From contig NZ_CP064356.1 of assembly GCF_018141545.1 (NCBI RefSeq), positions 2,679,001 to 2,743,000 on the forward strand: DNA of 64,000 nucleotides, in the 5' to 3' direction. This stretch comes from Miltoncostaea oceani. GTDB lineage: Bacteria > Actinomycetota > Thermoleophilia > Miltoncostaeales > Miltoncostaeaceae. The position numbers and the translations under genes were made by a program. Each line of letters opens with the position of its first letter. Within the stretch, counting starts at the first letter, position 1. Positions 25,271 to 33,784 of this stretch are shown here, piece after piece. The notes beneath the pieces are model-generated. The model saw only the letters and a program-made list of their open reading frames with translations, ran no database searches and was not told where the DNA came from.

Positions 25271-27318
25271 GGCAGGAGCCCGGCGAACGCGGCGACGGCG
25301 GCGACGTCCACGATCAGCGCGACGGAGCCGTCGCCGAGGATGGTCGCCCCCGCCACGCCGGGGACGTCCCCGAGGTAGTCGGGGAGGTGCTTGATGACGA
25401 CGTCCTGCTTGCCGACGAGCCCCTCGACCACCAGGCCGAGGCGCGTCGCGCCGATCGTGACGACGACGACGTCGAGGCGGTCCGCGTCGTCGGGGGGCGC
25501 CATCCCGAGGCACTCGCCGAGCCAGACGAGGGGCACGATCGCGTCGCGCAGCACCAGGCACGGGCGGCCGTTGACCGGGCGTGCCTCGTCGCGGTCGACC
25601 ATGACGGTCTCCTCGATCGCCTCGAGCGGGACCGCGAACACGTGCTCGGGCCCGCCGGCCGCGCCGGAGGACACCAGCAGCGCCTGGATGATCGCGAGCG
25701 TCAGGGGGATGCGGATCGTGAAGACGCTGCCGGATCCGACGGTGCTCGCGATGGCGACCTCGCCGTTGAGGTCGGCGATGGCGTTGCGGACGGCGTCCAT
25801 GCCCACGCCGCGACCGGAGACGTCGGTCGTCTGGGCGGCGGTCGAGAACCCGGGGAGGAACACCAGCTCCAGCGCCTGCTCGTCGCTGAGCGCGGCGGCG
25901 GCCTCGGCGTCCATCAGGCCCTTGCGCACCACCGACGCCCGCAGGGCCTCGGGGTCCATCCCCTTGCCGTCGTCGCGGACCTCGATGACCACGTGGTTGC
26001 CGGCGTGCCGCGCCGAGAGGTGGACGTGGCCGACGGGGTCCTTGCCCGCCGCCTCCCGCTCCTCCGGCGACTCGAGCCCGTGGTCGACCGCGTTGCGCAG
26101 CATGTGCACCAGCGGGTCGCCGAGGCCGTCGATGATCGTGCGGTCGAGCTCGGTGTCCTCGCCGGTGATGACCAGCTCGAGGCGCTTGCCGAGGGTGTTC
26201 GCGAGGTCGCGGACCATGCGCGGGAACCGCAGGAACACGGCCTCCACCGGCATCATCCGCACCTGCATGATCAGCGTCTGCAGGTCGTTCGTGACGCGGC
26301 TCATCTCCTCGACCGCGCCGCGGAGGTCGCCGAGGGCGTGGCGGTGGGCGAGCTGCTCCAGGCGGGTGCGCTGGATGACCATCTCCCCCATCAGGTTCAT
26401 GAGGGCGTCGAGGCGGTCGACGCCCACCCGGACCGTGGCGGCGGCCCGCGACGGCGAGCGCTCGGCGGCGGGCGGTGCGGGGGCGCCGGCGACCGGGGCG
26501 TCGGGCGTGGGGGCGGCCGGGGCGTCCTCCACCGGCGCCTCCTCCGCCGGGGCGGCGGGCTCGACGACGGAGACGTCGCACCGGGCGACCTCGCTCACGC
26601 CGAGCGCCGCCGCGGCGGCGACGTCGGGGGCGGCGTCCGTGACGATCCAGAAGACGACGCCGTCCTCGCCGGCCTCACCGCTCTCGATGGCCTCGGTCGT
26701 GGGGTCGCTGCGGATCAGGTCGCCGAGGCCCTCGAGCTCCTGCACCACCATGAAGGCGCGGGCGGCGACGAGCTGGCAGCCCTCGTCGAAGCCGACGTCG
26801 ACGCGCAGCACGGACAGGCCGCGCTCGTGCGCCTCGGCGACCACCATGCGCTCGTAGTCGCTGAGGACCTCGCCGGCCGGGGCGGCGGCGGGCGCCGGGG
26901 GGGCGACGGTCGCGGCCGTCTGCGCGACCGCGGCGGCGGCGCCGGAGGAGATCGCGTCGAGGCGGGCGAGCACCGCGGAGGCGTCGACCTGCTCGGTGTC
27001 GCCGGCGGCGACGCGGTCGACCATCTCCTGCAGCGTGTCGAGGCAGGCGAAGAGGGCGTCGCTCACCGCGGGGGTGACGGGGGCGCCGTCGTCGCGCATC
27101 GCGGCGAGGACCTCCTCCATGCGGTGGGTGAGGCCCGCCATCGACTCGAAGCCCATCGTCGCGCTCATCCCCTTGAGGGAGTGCGCGACCCGGAAGATGA
27201 CCGTCAGCGGCTCCGGATCGGCGGGGGCGCGCTCGAGGTCGAGCAGTGACGCGTTCAGCGTCTGGAGGCTCTCACCGCTCTCATCCAGGAAGAGCCCGAG
27301 GTACTCGGAGGTGTCCAC
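25267..27318 (-). CDS. cheA: Chemotaxis histidine kinase CheA
   Basis: The 683-residue kinase has all five domains. P1 is an HPt domain with His46 in AHSLKGMSATMGF; P2 is a variable domain around residues 160-230 that docks CheY; P3 is the dimerisation helix pair starting TVRVGVDRLDALMNLMGEM; P4 is the ATPase with the N box RNAVDHGLESPEER, DDGKGMD and GRGVGMDAVRNAI; P5 is CheW-like. It passes phosphate to CheY and CheB. A sigma-28-like promoter lies at 27446-27471. Confidence 0.97.
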   Translation of the reverse strand: MDTSEYLGLFLDESGESLQTLNASLLDLERAPADPEPLTVIFRVAHSLKGMSATMGFESMAGLTHRMEEVLAAMRDDGAPVTPAVSDALFACLDTLQEMVDRVAAGDTEQVDASAVLARLDAISSGAAAAVAQTAATVAPPAPAAAPAGEVLSDYERMVVAEAHERGLSVLRVDVGFDEGCQLVAARAFMVVQELEGLGDLIRSDPTTEAIESGEAGEDGVVFWIVTDAAPDVAAAAALGVSEVARCDVSVVEPAAPAEEAPVEDAPAAPTPDAPVAGAPAPPAAERSPSRAAATVRVGVDRLDALMNLMGEMVIQRTRLEQLAHRHALGDLRGAVEEMSRVTNDLQTLIMQVRMMPVEAVFLRFPRMVRDLANTLGKRLELVITGEDTELDRTIIDGLGDPLVHMLRNAVDHGLESPEEREAAGKDPVGHVHLSARHAGNHVVIEVRDDGKGMDPEALRASVVRKGLMDAEAAAALSDEQALELVFLPGFSTAAQTTDVSGRGVGMDAVRNAIADLNGEVAIASTVGSGSVFTIRIPLTLAIIQALLVSSGAAGGPEHVFAVPLEAIEETVMVDRDEARPVNGRPCLVLRDAIVPLVWLGECLGMAPPDDADRLDVVVVTIGATRLGLVVEGLVGKQDVVIKHLPDYLGDVPGVAGATILGDGSVALIVDVAAVAAFAGLLP

Positions 27319-27445
27319 GCTTCTCCCGATCCGTCGTCGCGCCGGTCAAAAGGACGGGAGCGCTTGGTCGCCCGGCTCCCGGCCGCTACCCGTTCGGGTG
27401 GCACCCGGCGCGAGGCCCGGCCGTACGCTCCATCTCGTATTCGGA

Positions 27446-27471
27446 TATCGGCCCACGACGGGAGGAATTGA
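27446..27471 (-). promoter_or_regulatory. Sigma-28-like promoter of cheA operon
   Basis: Minus strand TCAA-N16-CCGATA, a full match to the set found in this window. It lies about 130 bases before cheA. Its -35 overlaps the sequence just before the GTG start of the divergent yyaC-like gene, so the two may interfere. Confidence 0.75.
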
Positions 27472-27472
27472 G

Positions 27473-28057
27473 GTGAGAGCACTCTGCGAGGTGCGGCGCG
27501 AGGACCCGGCGGCGCTCGCGACGTTGTCGCTGGCGCTGGAGCGGGAGCTGATCGCGCTGGGGGCCGCCGACCGGCCGGTCGCGTTCGCCTGCATCGGCAC
27601 CGACCGCTCCACCGGCGACGCCCTCGGACCCCTCGTGGGTCAGCGCCTCCTGAAGCTCGGCTTCGACCCCGAGGGGGTCATCGGGACCCTCGAGGAGCCG
27701 CTCCACGCCCTCAACCTGGAGGAGCGCGTGCAGCCGCTGCGGGCGCACCCGTCGCGGCCCCTGGTGGTGGCGGTCGACGCGGCCCTGGGGTCGACGGCGG
27801 GCGTCGGCTCGGTGAACCTCCGTCGCGGCGGCCTGCTGCCCGGCCAGGGGGTGGGGAAGGCGCTGCCGGCCGTCGGCGAGCTGTCGGTCACGGCCACCGT
27901 CAACGTGCAGGCCGGCGCCCTCGACGTGCAGATCCTGCAGTCGACGCGCCTCTACCTGGTGCAGGAGCTCGCCGAGCTCATCGGCGTCGCCTGCTGGTGG
28001 GCCCACCGCAACGTGCGGCGCGCCGCGGTCGCCCCGGCGCAGGCCCTGGCGGTCTGA
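27473..28057 (+). CDS. YyaC/DUF1256 family protein
   Basis: The 194-residue protein matches the YyaC (DUF1256) family, known mainly from spore-forming Firmicutes and related by fold to the germination protease GPR. The core is CIGTDRSTGDALGPLVG, followed by IGTLEEPLHALNL and VVAVDAALGS. The conserved Asp residues of GTDRSTGD are intact. The start is GTG at 27473 with GGAGG seven bases upstream. It is divergent from cheA and convergent with cheW, alone in orientation within the chemotaxis block. A sporulation role is not supported here; its substrate is unknown. Confidence 0.82.
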   Translation: MRALCEVRREDPAALATLSLALERELIALGAADRPVAFACIGTDRSTGDALGPLVGQRLLKLGFDPEGVIGTLEEPLHALNLEERVQPLRAHPSRPLVVAVDAALGSTAGVGSVNLRRGGLLPGQGVGKALPAVGELSVTATVNVQAGALDVQILQSTRLYLVQELAELIGVACWWAHRNVRRAAVAPAQALAV

Positions 28058-28087
28058 CCCGGCCGGTCCGCGCGGGCCGGCCGGGTC
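28056..28087. terminator. Hairpin between convergent yyaC-like gene and cheW
   Basis: GACCCGGCCGG and CCGGCCGGGTC form a perfect 11-base-pair stem with a 10-base loop, starting in the stop codon of the yyaC-like gene and ending 10 bases before the cheW stop. It is placed to end both transcripts. Confidence 0.65.
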
Positions 28088-28096
28088 CCCGCGGCG

Positions 28097-28543
28097 TCAG
28101 CCGCGGCCGAGCAGGCGCTCCGGGTCGAGGATCACGAGGAGGCCGTCGTCGAGCTTGGCGACCGACTCGATCGCCCCGCCGGCCCCGCCGACCACGTTCG
28201 CGGGCGGCGGCTCGGTGATCGCCAGGTCGATGGTGGCGACCTCGCGGACCTCGTCGACGACGATCCCGACGGTCGCGTCGCGCAGCTCGATGATCACGAC
28301 CTTCGCGTCGGCGGGGTCGCCGGTGGCGACGCCGAGGCGCTCGCCGAGGCTGAGCACCGGGATCAGGCGGCCGCGGAGGTTGATGACCCCCTCGACGCCG
28401 CGGGGGCTCTCCGGCATCGGGCGCGGCGGCGTGTGACGGATGATCTCCTGCACGCTCGTGATCGGCACGCCGTACATCTCGTCGCCGAGCCGGAAGATGA
28501 CGAGCTGGCGGGTTGCGGCGACGGTCTCTGCGGTCGTGCTCAT
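28097..28543 (-). CDS. cheW: Chemotaxis adaptor CheW
   Basis: The 148-residue protein links receptors to CheA. It is a single CheW domain: RQLVIFRLGDEMYGVPI, the conserved GVINLRGRLIPVLSLGERLG loop, and VGIVVDEVREVATI. Its ATG overlaps the cheR stop by 4 bases, so hemAT-cheR-cheW form one coupled unit. Confidence 0.96.
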   Translation of the reverse strand: MSTTAETVAATRQLVIFRLGDEMYGVPITSVQEIIRHTPPRPMPESPRGVEGVINLRGRLIPVLSLGERLGVATGDPADAKVVIIELRDATVGIVVDEVREVATIDLAITEPPPANVVGGAGGAIESVAKLDDGLLVILDPERLLGRG

Positions 28544-29397
28544 CGGTTCGGACCCTCCTGGGTGACGGCCGGGCCATCGGGCCGGCGGTAGAAGAACATC
28601 CCCTGCTTCTCCCAGCCGAGCTCGTCCGAGCGCGCGATGCGCTCGGTCGCGCCGACGAAGAGGACGCCGCCGGGTCGCAGCGCCTGGAGGAAGCGCGAGT
28701 AGAGGCGTTCCTTCGCGTCCTCCGTGAAGTAGATGACGACGTTGCGGCACAGGATCAGGTCCTGTCCGGCCGGGAAGCGGTCGGCGAGCAGGTCGAGGCG
28801 CGAGAACCGGATCGACCGCCGCAGCGCGTCGTCGGCCCGCACGCCCCCGTCCGCCTCGGTCCGGAACCAGCGCTCCCGGCGGGCCCGGGTCACGGCGCGC
28901 ATGTCGGCCTCGGTGAACCGGCCCTCACGCGCCCGGGCGAGCACGCGCTCGTCCAGGTCGGTGGCCGTGATCTCGTGCCGGGCGCCGGGGTCGGCCTCGG
29001 CGAGCAGGACGCCGAGCGAGTAGGGCTCGGCGCCGTACGAGCAGCCGGCGCTCCACACCTTCAGGCCCCGCCGTCCCGCGGTCGCCACGAGGCCCGGCAG
29101 GATGTCCCGCTCGAGCTCGGCGAAGCGCTCCGGGTTCCGGAAGAGCTCGGAGACGTTGATCGTCATGTGGTCGAGGAACGCCTCGCGGGCCGCGACGTCG
29201 CGGCGGAGCCGCTCCAGGTACGCGTCGAGGTCGCCGTCGCCGGAGCGCCGCGCGAACGACCGGAGGCGCCGCTCCATCTGACCGCGGCGGTAGTCGTCGA
29301 GGTCGATCCTGAGCAGCGACCGGACGCCCCCGCAGAAGCGGGCGTAGTCCGCCGCCGCGGGACCCTCCGGCGTGCGCGCGTCGGTGGAGGTGCTCAC
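28540..29397 (-). CDS. cheR: Chemoreceptor methyltransferase CheR
   Basis: The 285-residue enzyme methylates receptor Glu residues with SAM. The N-terminal helical domain includes YRRGQMERRLRSFARRSG, and the catalytic domain has ITINVSELFRNPE-like TINVSELFRNPERF, KVWSAGCSYGAEPYSLGVLL (SAM motif), ITATDLDERVLARAREG and DLILCRNVVIYFT. The GTG start at 29397 overlaps the hemAT stop by 4 bases. Confidence 0.96.
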   Translation of the reverse strand: MSTSTDARTPEGPAAADYARFCGGVRSLLRIDLDDYRRGQMERRLRSFARRSGDGDLDAYLERLRRDVAAREAFLDHMTINVSELFRNPERFAELERDILPGLVATAGRRGLKVWSAGCSYGAEPYSLGVLLAEADPGARHEITATDLDERVLARAREGRFTEADMRAVTRARRERWFRTEADGGVRADDALRRSIRFSRLDLLADRFPAGQDLILCRNVVIYFTEDAKERLYSRFLQALRPGGVLFVGATERIARSDELGWEKQGMFFYRRPDGPAVTQEGPNR

Positions 29398-30677
29398 GAG
29401 GCGCTCATGTCGTCGGCGACGCGGCGGACGTCCTCCGCGAGCCGGGCGACCTCGGTGGCCGCGCGTCCGGTCTCGCCGGCGGCGGCGGCGACCTCCTGGG
29501 AGGCGGCGGCGATGCTCTGCAGCGAGCCGCTCGTGGCGGAGACCGCCTCGGCGATGCCGGTGAACTCGGTGGCGACGGACGCGTTGGCCCGGTCGAGCTC
29601 GCCGACCTGGTCGGAGGCGGCGCGCTCGGCCTCGCGGACGCGGCCGATGCTGCGCTGCATCTCGGCGACGGCGGTGTTCGCCTCGCCGAGGCGCTGCTGG
29701 GTGGCCTCCGCCAGCTTGCGCACCTCGTCGGCGACGACGGCGAACCCACGGCCGGCCTCGCCGGCGCGGGCGGCCTCGATCGCCGCGTTGAGGGCGAGCA
29801 GGTTGATCTGCTCCGCGGTCTGGGCGAGCCCCGCCGCGATGTCGCCGATGCGACCGGAGCTCTCCTCGAGCTCCTCCGCCGAGCCGGCGAGGGTGACCGT
29901 CGTGTCGCGGACGGCGGCGAGCGACTGCTCGGCCGCCCGGATCGCGCCGAGGCCCTCGTCGGTGCGGCGCGCGGCCTCCTGCGACTGCTGGGCGGCGGCG
30001 GTGACGTCGGACGCGACCTGCTCCGACGTCGAGCCCATCTGCTCGACGCTGGCGGACGACTGCTGCGCGGCGGCGGCGACCTGGCCGGCGAGCTCGTTCA
30101 GCTCGGCCTGCACGACGGCCTGCGCGGCCTGCTGGCGCTCGACCTCGGCGAGGGCGTCCTCGGCGCGCGACTGCCGGGTGTTCGTGAACGACTGCGTGAC
30201 GAGGCACTCGTCGAAGGCGAGCACCTTGTCCAGCGCCGTGATCAGGGCGGCCGTCTCCTCGGGCCCGCGCTTCGCCCTCTTCGCGGAGGTGACGCACGCG
30301 TGGACCCAGACCTCCCGGATCGTGGCGATCTGCGCCAGGTAGGCGTCGATCGGCAGGTCGATGCGATCGTGGACGTCCGCGATCCGCGTGCGGGACGCGA
30401 CGTGGTCGGCGTCGAGGCGCGTGGTGAGGAAGTCGAGGAGGTAGACCCGCAGCGTCCGCGACAGCCGGTCCGTGGTGCTGTGCCGGTTCACCAGGTCGCT
30501 GAGCCCGCGGCTCTCGCCGACCCGCTGGTAGAAGCGGGCGACCATCTCGTCGACGGTCGACTCCAGCAGCTCACGACCGCCGGTCTGCAGCACCCGGAGC
30601 ATGGCCGCGTCGATCCCGAGCAACCGCTTCCGGTCGTCCTCGGTGAACCACGCGGTACCGCTCGCCTCACCCGCCAT
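29394..30677 (-). CDS. HemAT-like globin-coupled chemoreceptor
   Basis: The 427-residue soluble receptor lacks membrane helices. Residues 10-170 are a protoglobin sensor domain; His103 in RIADVHDRIDLPIDAYLAQ is the likely proximal haem ligand, so it should sense oxygen. The rest is an MCP signalling domain with the hairpin tip INLLALNAAIEAARAGEAGR, then GFAVVADEVRKLAE. The ATG at 30677 has GGGAGGAT just upstream. The gene starts the hemAT-cheR-cheW unit, so aerotaxis is a local input of this cluster. Confidence 0.9.
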   Translation of the reverse strand: MAGEASGTAWFTEDDRKRLLGIDAAMLRVLQTGGRELLESTVDEMVARFYQRVGESRGLSDLVNRHSTTDRLSRTLRVYLLDFLTTRLDADHVASRTRIADVHDRIDLPIDAYLAQIATIREVWVHACVTSAKRAKRGPEETAALITALDKVLAFDECLVTQSFTNTRQSRAEDALAEVERQQAAQAVVQAELNELAGQVAAAAQQSSASVEQMGSTSEQVASDVTAAAQQSQEAARRTDEGLGAIRAAEQSLAAVRDTTVTLAGSAEELEESSGRIGDIAAGLAQTAEQINLLALNAAIEAARAGEAGRGFAVVADEVRKLAEATQQRLGEANTAVAEMQRSIGRVREAERAASDQVGELDRANASVATEFTGIAEAVSATSGSLQSIAAASQEVAAAAGETGRAATEVARLAEDVRRVADDMSAS

Positions 30678-30789
30678 CAGATCCTCCCTCGCTGTCCGTG
30701 GCGGCCGGTCGGGTCGCCTGGTCCTGGTCTCGGCCCCCGGGGGGGTCGTCATGAGTTCCGCGTCACCACCGGATCGTTAATCCGTGGGT

Positions 30790-31857
30790 TCACCCGGCGC
30801 GGCGCAGCGCGCGCGGGGCGGCGACCGCCTCGGCGATCGCCAGGGGCATGGCGTCGAGCGGCACGACGGCCTCGGTGAGGCCGGCGGCGACGGCGGCGCG
30901 GGGCATCCCCCACACCACGCAGCTGCTCTCGTCCTCGGCGATCAGGGTGCCGCCGGCGGCGCGCACGTCGCGACCGCCGGCGGTGCCGTCGTCGCCCATC
31001 CCGGTGAGGACCACGGCCAGCACGCGCTCGCCGTAGTGGCGGGCGGCCGTCGTGAACATGATGTCCGCCCGGGGCCGGAGGGCCCCGACGGGGGGTGCGT
31101 CCGACAGCGCGACGCGGCCGACGCCGGAGACCTCGAGGTGCAGGCCGCCCGGCGCGATCAGCGCCGTGTCGGGGCGGATGGCGTCACCGTCGCGCGCCTC
31201 GCGGACCTCGAGCGCCGACACCGCGTCGAGCCGCTGTGCGAGGGGCGCGATGAACCCGGGGGGCATGTGCTGCACGATCAGGACGCCGGCGCCGAGCGGC
31301 GACGGGAGGCGGGGCACGAGCGCCTGGAGCGCCCGGGGGCCCCCGGTGGACGTCGCGATGACCACGAGCCGTCCGTTCGCGCCACCGGCGCGCGCCGCGA
31401 GGCCCGCGCTCGGCCGGGCCGGCCGCGGCGCGCGCGCGAGCGCGGACAGGCGGGCGCCGCCCGCCGAGCGGACCTTCGCGACGAGCTCGTCGCGCGCGGC
31501 GCCCCAGCGGGCGGGGTCGAGCCGGAGGGCGGGCTTCTGGACGACGTCGACCGCGCCGGCGGCGAGGGCCTCGACGCTCGCCGCGCTGCCGGCGCCGGTG
31601 AGCGTGGAGACCATCACCACGGGCGTCGGGCGGACCCGCATCAGCTCCCGCAGGCCGTCGAGGCCGTTGCGCCGCGGCATCTCCACGTCGAGCGTGACGA
31701 CGTCGGGCGAGAGCTCGCGGACGCGGTCGATCAGCTCGATGCCGTCGCGGGCCTCCCCGACGACGGTGAGGCCGCCGTCGGTCAGCAGGTCGATCAGCAC
31801 CCGCCGCAGCAGCGGCGAGTCGTCGCACACCAGGACGCGCGGACCGGTGGCCGCCAT
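30790..31857 (-). CDS. cheB: Chemotaxis methylesterase CheB
   Basis: The 355-residue protein has an N-terminal receiver domain (VCDDSPLLRRVL, phospho-Asp57 in TLDVEMPRRNG, Lys in VVQKPAL) and a C-terminal methylesterase with the triad TSTGGPRAL (Ser), VQHMPPGF (His) and TGMGDDGTAG (Asp). It removes receptor methyl groups after phosphorylation by CheA. It follows cheY by 25 bases and shares that promoter. Confidence 0.97.
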   Translation of the reverse strand: MAATGPRVLVCDDSPLLRRVLIDLLTDGGLTVVGEARDGIELIDRVRELSPDVVTLDVEMPRRNGLDGLRELMRVRPTPVVMVSTLTGAGSAASVEALAAGAVDVVQKPALRLDPARWGAARDELVAKVRSAGGARLSALARAPRPARPSAGLAARAGGANGRLVVIATSTGGPRALQALVPRLPSPLGAGVLIVQHMPPGFIAPLAQRLDAVSALEVREARDGDAIRPDTALIAPGGLHLEVSGVGRVALSDAPPVGALRPRADIMFTTAARHYGERVLAVVLTGMGDDGTAGGRDVRAAGGTLIAEDESSCVVWGMPRAAVAAGLTEAVVPLDAMPLAIAEAVAAPRALRRAG

Positions 31858-31882
31858 CGTCGTCCCCCCGCCCCGCCGGCGG

Positions 31883-32242
31883 CTAGGCCAGGGCCTTCGT
31901 GACGGCCTCGAGGACGCGGTCCGGCTGGAACGGCTTCACGATGAAGTCACGCGCCCCCGCCTGGATCGACTCGATCACCATCGACTGCTGGCCCATCGCC
32001 GAGCACATCACCACCCGCGCCGACGGGTCGGCGCCGCGGATCTCCTTGAGGGCCGCGAGGCCGTCCATCTCCGGCATCGTGATGTCCATCGTCGTCAGGT
32101 CCGGCGACAGCTCCCGGTACTTGGCGACGGCGACCTGGCCGTTCTCGGCCTCGCCGACGATGTCGTAGCCGGCCTCGGTGAGGATGTTCTTGATCATCAT
32201 CCGCATGAAGGCGGCGTCATCGGCGATCAGGACACTGGGCAT
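31883..32242 (-). CDS. cheY: Chemotaxis response regulator CheY (copy 1)
   Basis: This 119-residue single receiver has the acidic pair Asp8-Asp9 in IADDAAFMRM, phospho-Asp53 in TTMDITMPEMDG, Ser/Thr switch residue in CSAMGQQ and Lys in FIVKPFQPDRV. It carries the CheA signal to the motor. By eye its protein is identical to the copy at 43902, with only a few silent base changes in the gene. It is followed by cheB and preceded by a sigma-28-like promoter at 32280-32305. Confidence 0.96.
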   Translation of the reverse strand: MPSVLIADDAAFMRMMIKNILTEAGYDIVGEAENGQVAVAKYRELSPDLTTMDITMPEMDGLAALKEIRGADPSARVVMCSAMGQQSMVIESIQAGARDFIVKPFQPDRVLEAVTKALA

Positions 32243-32279
32243 CGCATGGCTCCGTGGGTTTCGTTCGGGACAGGTTCGA

Positions 32280-32305
32280 TATCGGTCGGCGCGATCACGA
32301 CTTGA
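32280..32305 (-). promoter_or_regulatory. Sigma-28-like promoter of cheY-cheB
   Basis: Minus strand TCAA-N16-CCGATA with GTC after TCAA and GCCGA before CCGATA. It lies 38 bases before cheY. The promoter of the other cheY copy (44304-44329) has the same GTC and CGCCGA bases. Confidence 0.8.
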
Positions 32306-32476
32306 CGCGATCGCCACGTGCCGGGGCGGCGGTGCGCGGGCATCCCGGGACGGGGGGCCCGGCGTGTCCGAGAGACGTCCGCGAGCGCAGGGCACGCGCG
32401 TCGAGCGTCGTCTCGATCGGACCGCCGGGCATGCAGCGGTCATCGGCCGGCGACCTGAAGGCGGCGTCAAGCACGT

Positions 32477-32524
32477 CTCAAGATGTCGGCCTTGAGCGTT
32501 CCCTGAGGTTCCGTTGAGCGTGTC
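32477..32524 (+). promoter_or_regulatory. Possible PhoB/OmpR-type binding box
   Basis: TGAGCGT, TGAGGTT and TGAGCGT start at 32493, 32504 and 32515, exactly 11 bases apart, the spacing used by OmpR/PhoB winged-helix dimers. A dyad CTCAAG-N8-CTTGAG (32477-32496) overlaps it. It is 70-100 bases before the gene for a protein with such a winged-helix domain, so autoregulation is plausible. The rest of 32306-32596 shows nothing else. Confidence 0.45.
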
Positions 32525-32596
32525 GTGACGGTCCCGGACGATGATGACCCGGTCGCCAGGACGGCGACGTCAACGCGCGGACCAGAGACGGCAGCC

Positions 32597-33784
32597 ATGA
32601 CCACGAGCGCAGACGAGCACGGAGCGGGACGGCGGGTGCCCCGGCCGGGGGACGTGCCCCGGCGACGCGAGGGGATGCTGCGCCCGCTCGACGAGGTGCC
32701 CCGCCCGCTGCGCGCGGTGATCGTTGGCGCCGGCGTCGTGGTGGCCGTCGCCTACCTGCTGCACCTGGCCCAGACCGGCCTGTCGATCGGCGGCCCCGGC
32801 CTCGACGGCCTCGCGGCCGGGTGGGGGATGAACGCCCTCCTCATCGCCGCCGCCCTCGCCGCGGGGTCCCGGGCGGTGCTCGTCCGCCACGAGCGCCTCG
32901 CCTGGTCCTTCCTCGCCTCGGCCCTCGGCATCTGGGCCGTCGGCGAGGTCTACTGGTACGAGGTGCTGCTGCCGCAGGACCCCGCCCCCTACCCCAGCCT
33001 CGCGGACGCCTGCTGGCTCGCCTTCTTCCCCCTCTGCTACACGGGCCTCGTCCTGCTGGTCCGCAGCCGGGTCAGCCGCTTCCCGCGGTCCCTGTGGTTC
33101 GACGGGGTGATCGGGGCGCTCGGCGTCGCGACGCTCAGCGCCGCGTTCGTGCTGCGGCCCATCCTGGAGTCCACGACCACGACAACGGCGGCGACCCTCA
33201 CCAACCTCGCGTACCCCGTCGGCGACCTCACCCTCCTCGCGATCGTCCTGTGGGCGGTCGCCCTGACGGGCTGGCGGCCGAGCCCCGGCTGGACGGCGCT
33301 CGCCGTCGGCATCGTCATCGCCTGCGTCGCCGACAGCATCTTCCTGGTGCGTGTCGCCGAGGGGATGGGGTTGGCCGCCGGCGCGGACGACTACGTCGTG
33401 AAGCCGGCCTCGGGGCGGCTGGTGGTCGCCCGCGCCCGGGCGATGCTGCGCCGCCCGCGGCGTGCGGACCCGCAGGGGCCGGGGGAGGTGTCGGGGGCGT
33501 GGCGCCACGGTGACCTGACGGTCGACGGCCCGGCGCGCGAGGTGCACGTGGCGGGCCGGCCGGTCGACCTGACGCGCATCGAGTTCGACATCCTCGCGGC
33601 GTTGATCGCGTCGCCCCGCATCGTCATCACCCGCGAGGCGATGGTGGACGCCGTGTGGGGGGCGAACTGGTACGGCGACGACCACGTCCTCGAGGTCCAC
33701 GTCTCGAACCTCCGGCGGAAGATCGGGGCGGGCTGGGTGCGGACGGTCCGCGGGGTGGGGTACCGGATCGGCGACGGCGGGTGA
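32597..33784 (+). CDS. Chimeric membrane protein with partial receiver and OmpR-type winged helix
   Basis: The 395-residue product has about seven membrane helices over residues 35-255, with YPSLADACWLAFFPLCYTGL as seen in sensory domains of diguanylate cyclases. It then jumps to AEGMGLAAGADDYVVKPASG, the last third of a response-regulator receiver, and to a full winged-helix DNA-binding domain (LTRIEFDILAALIASPRIVI, VHVSNLRRKIGAGWVRTVRG). The phospho-Asp part of the receiver is missing. An in-frame deletion that fused two neighbouring genes would explain it; a working membrane-bound one-component regulator is the alternative. A GTG at 32525 is another possible start. Confidence 0.75.
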   Translation: MTTSADEHGAGRRVPRPGDVPRRREGMLRPLDEVPRPLRAVIVGAGVVVAVAYLLHLAQTGLSIGGPGLDGLAAGWGMNALLIAAALAAGSRAVLVRHERLAWSFLASALGIWAVGEVYWYEVLLPQDPAPYPSLADACWLAFFPLCYTGLVLLVRSRVSRFPRSLWFDGVIGALGVATLSAAFVLRPILESTTTTTAATLTNLAYPVGDLTLLAIVLWAVALTGWRPSPGWTALAVGIVIACVADSIFLVRVAEGMGLAAGADDYVVKPASGRLVVARARAMLRRPRRADPQGPGEVSGAWRHGDLTVDGPAREVHVAGRPVDLTRIEFDILAALIASPRIVITREAMVDAVWGANWYGDDHVLEVHVSNLRRKIGAGWVRTVRGVGYRIGDGG

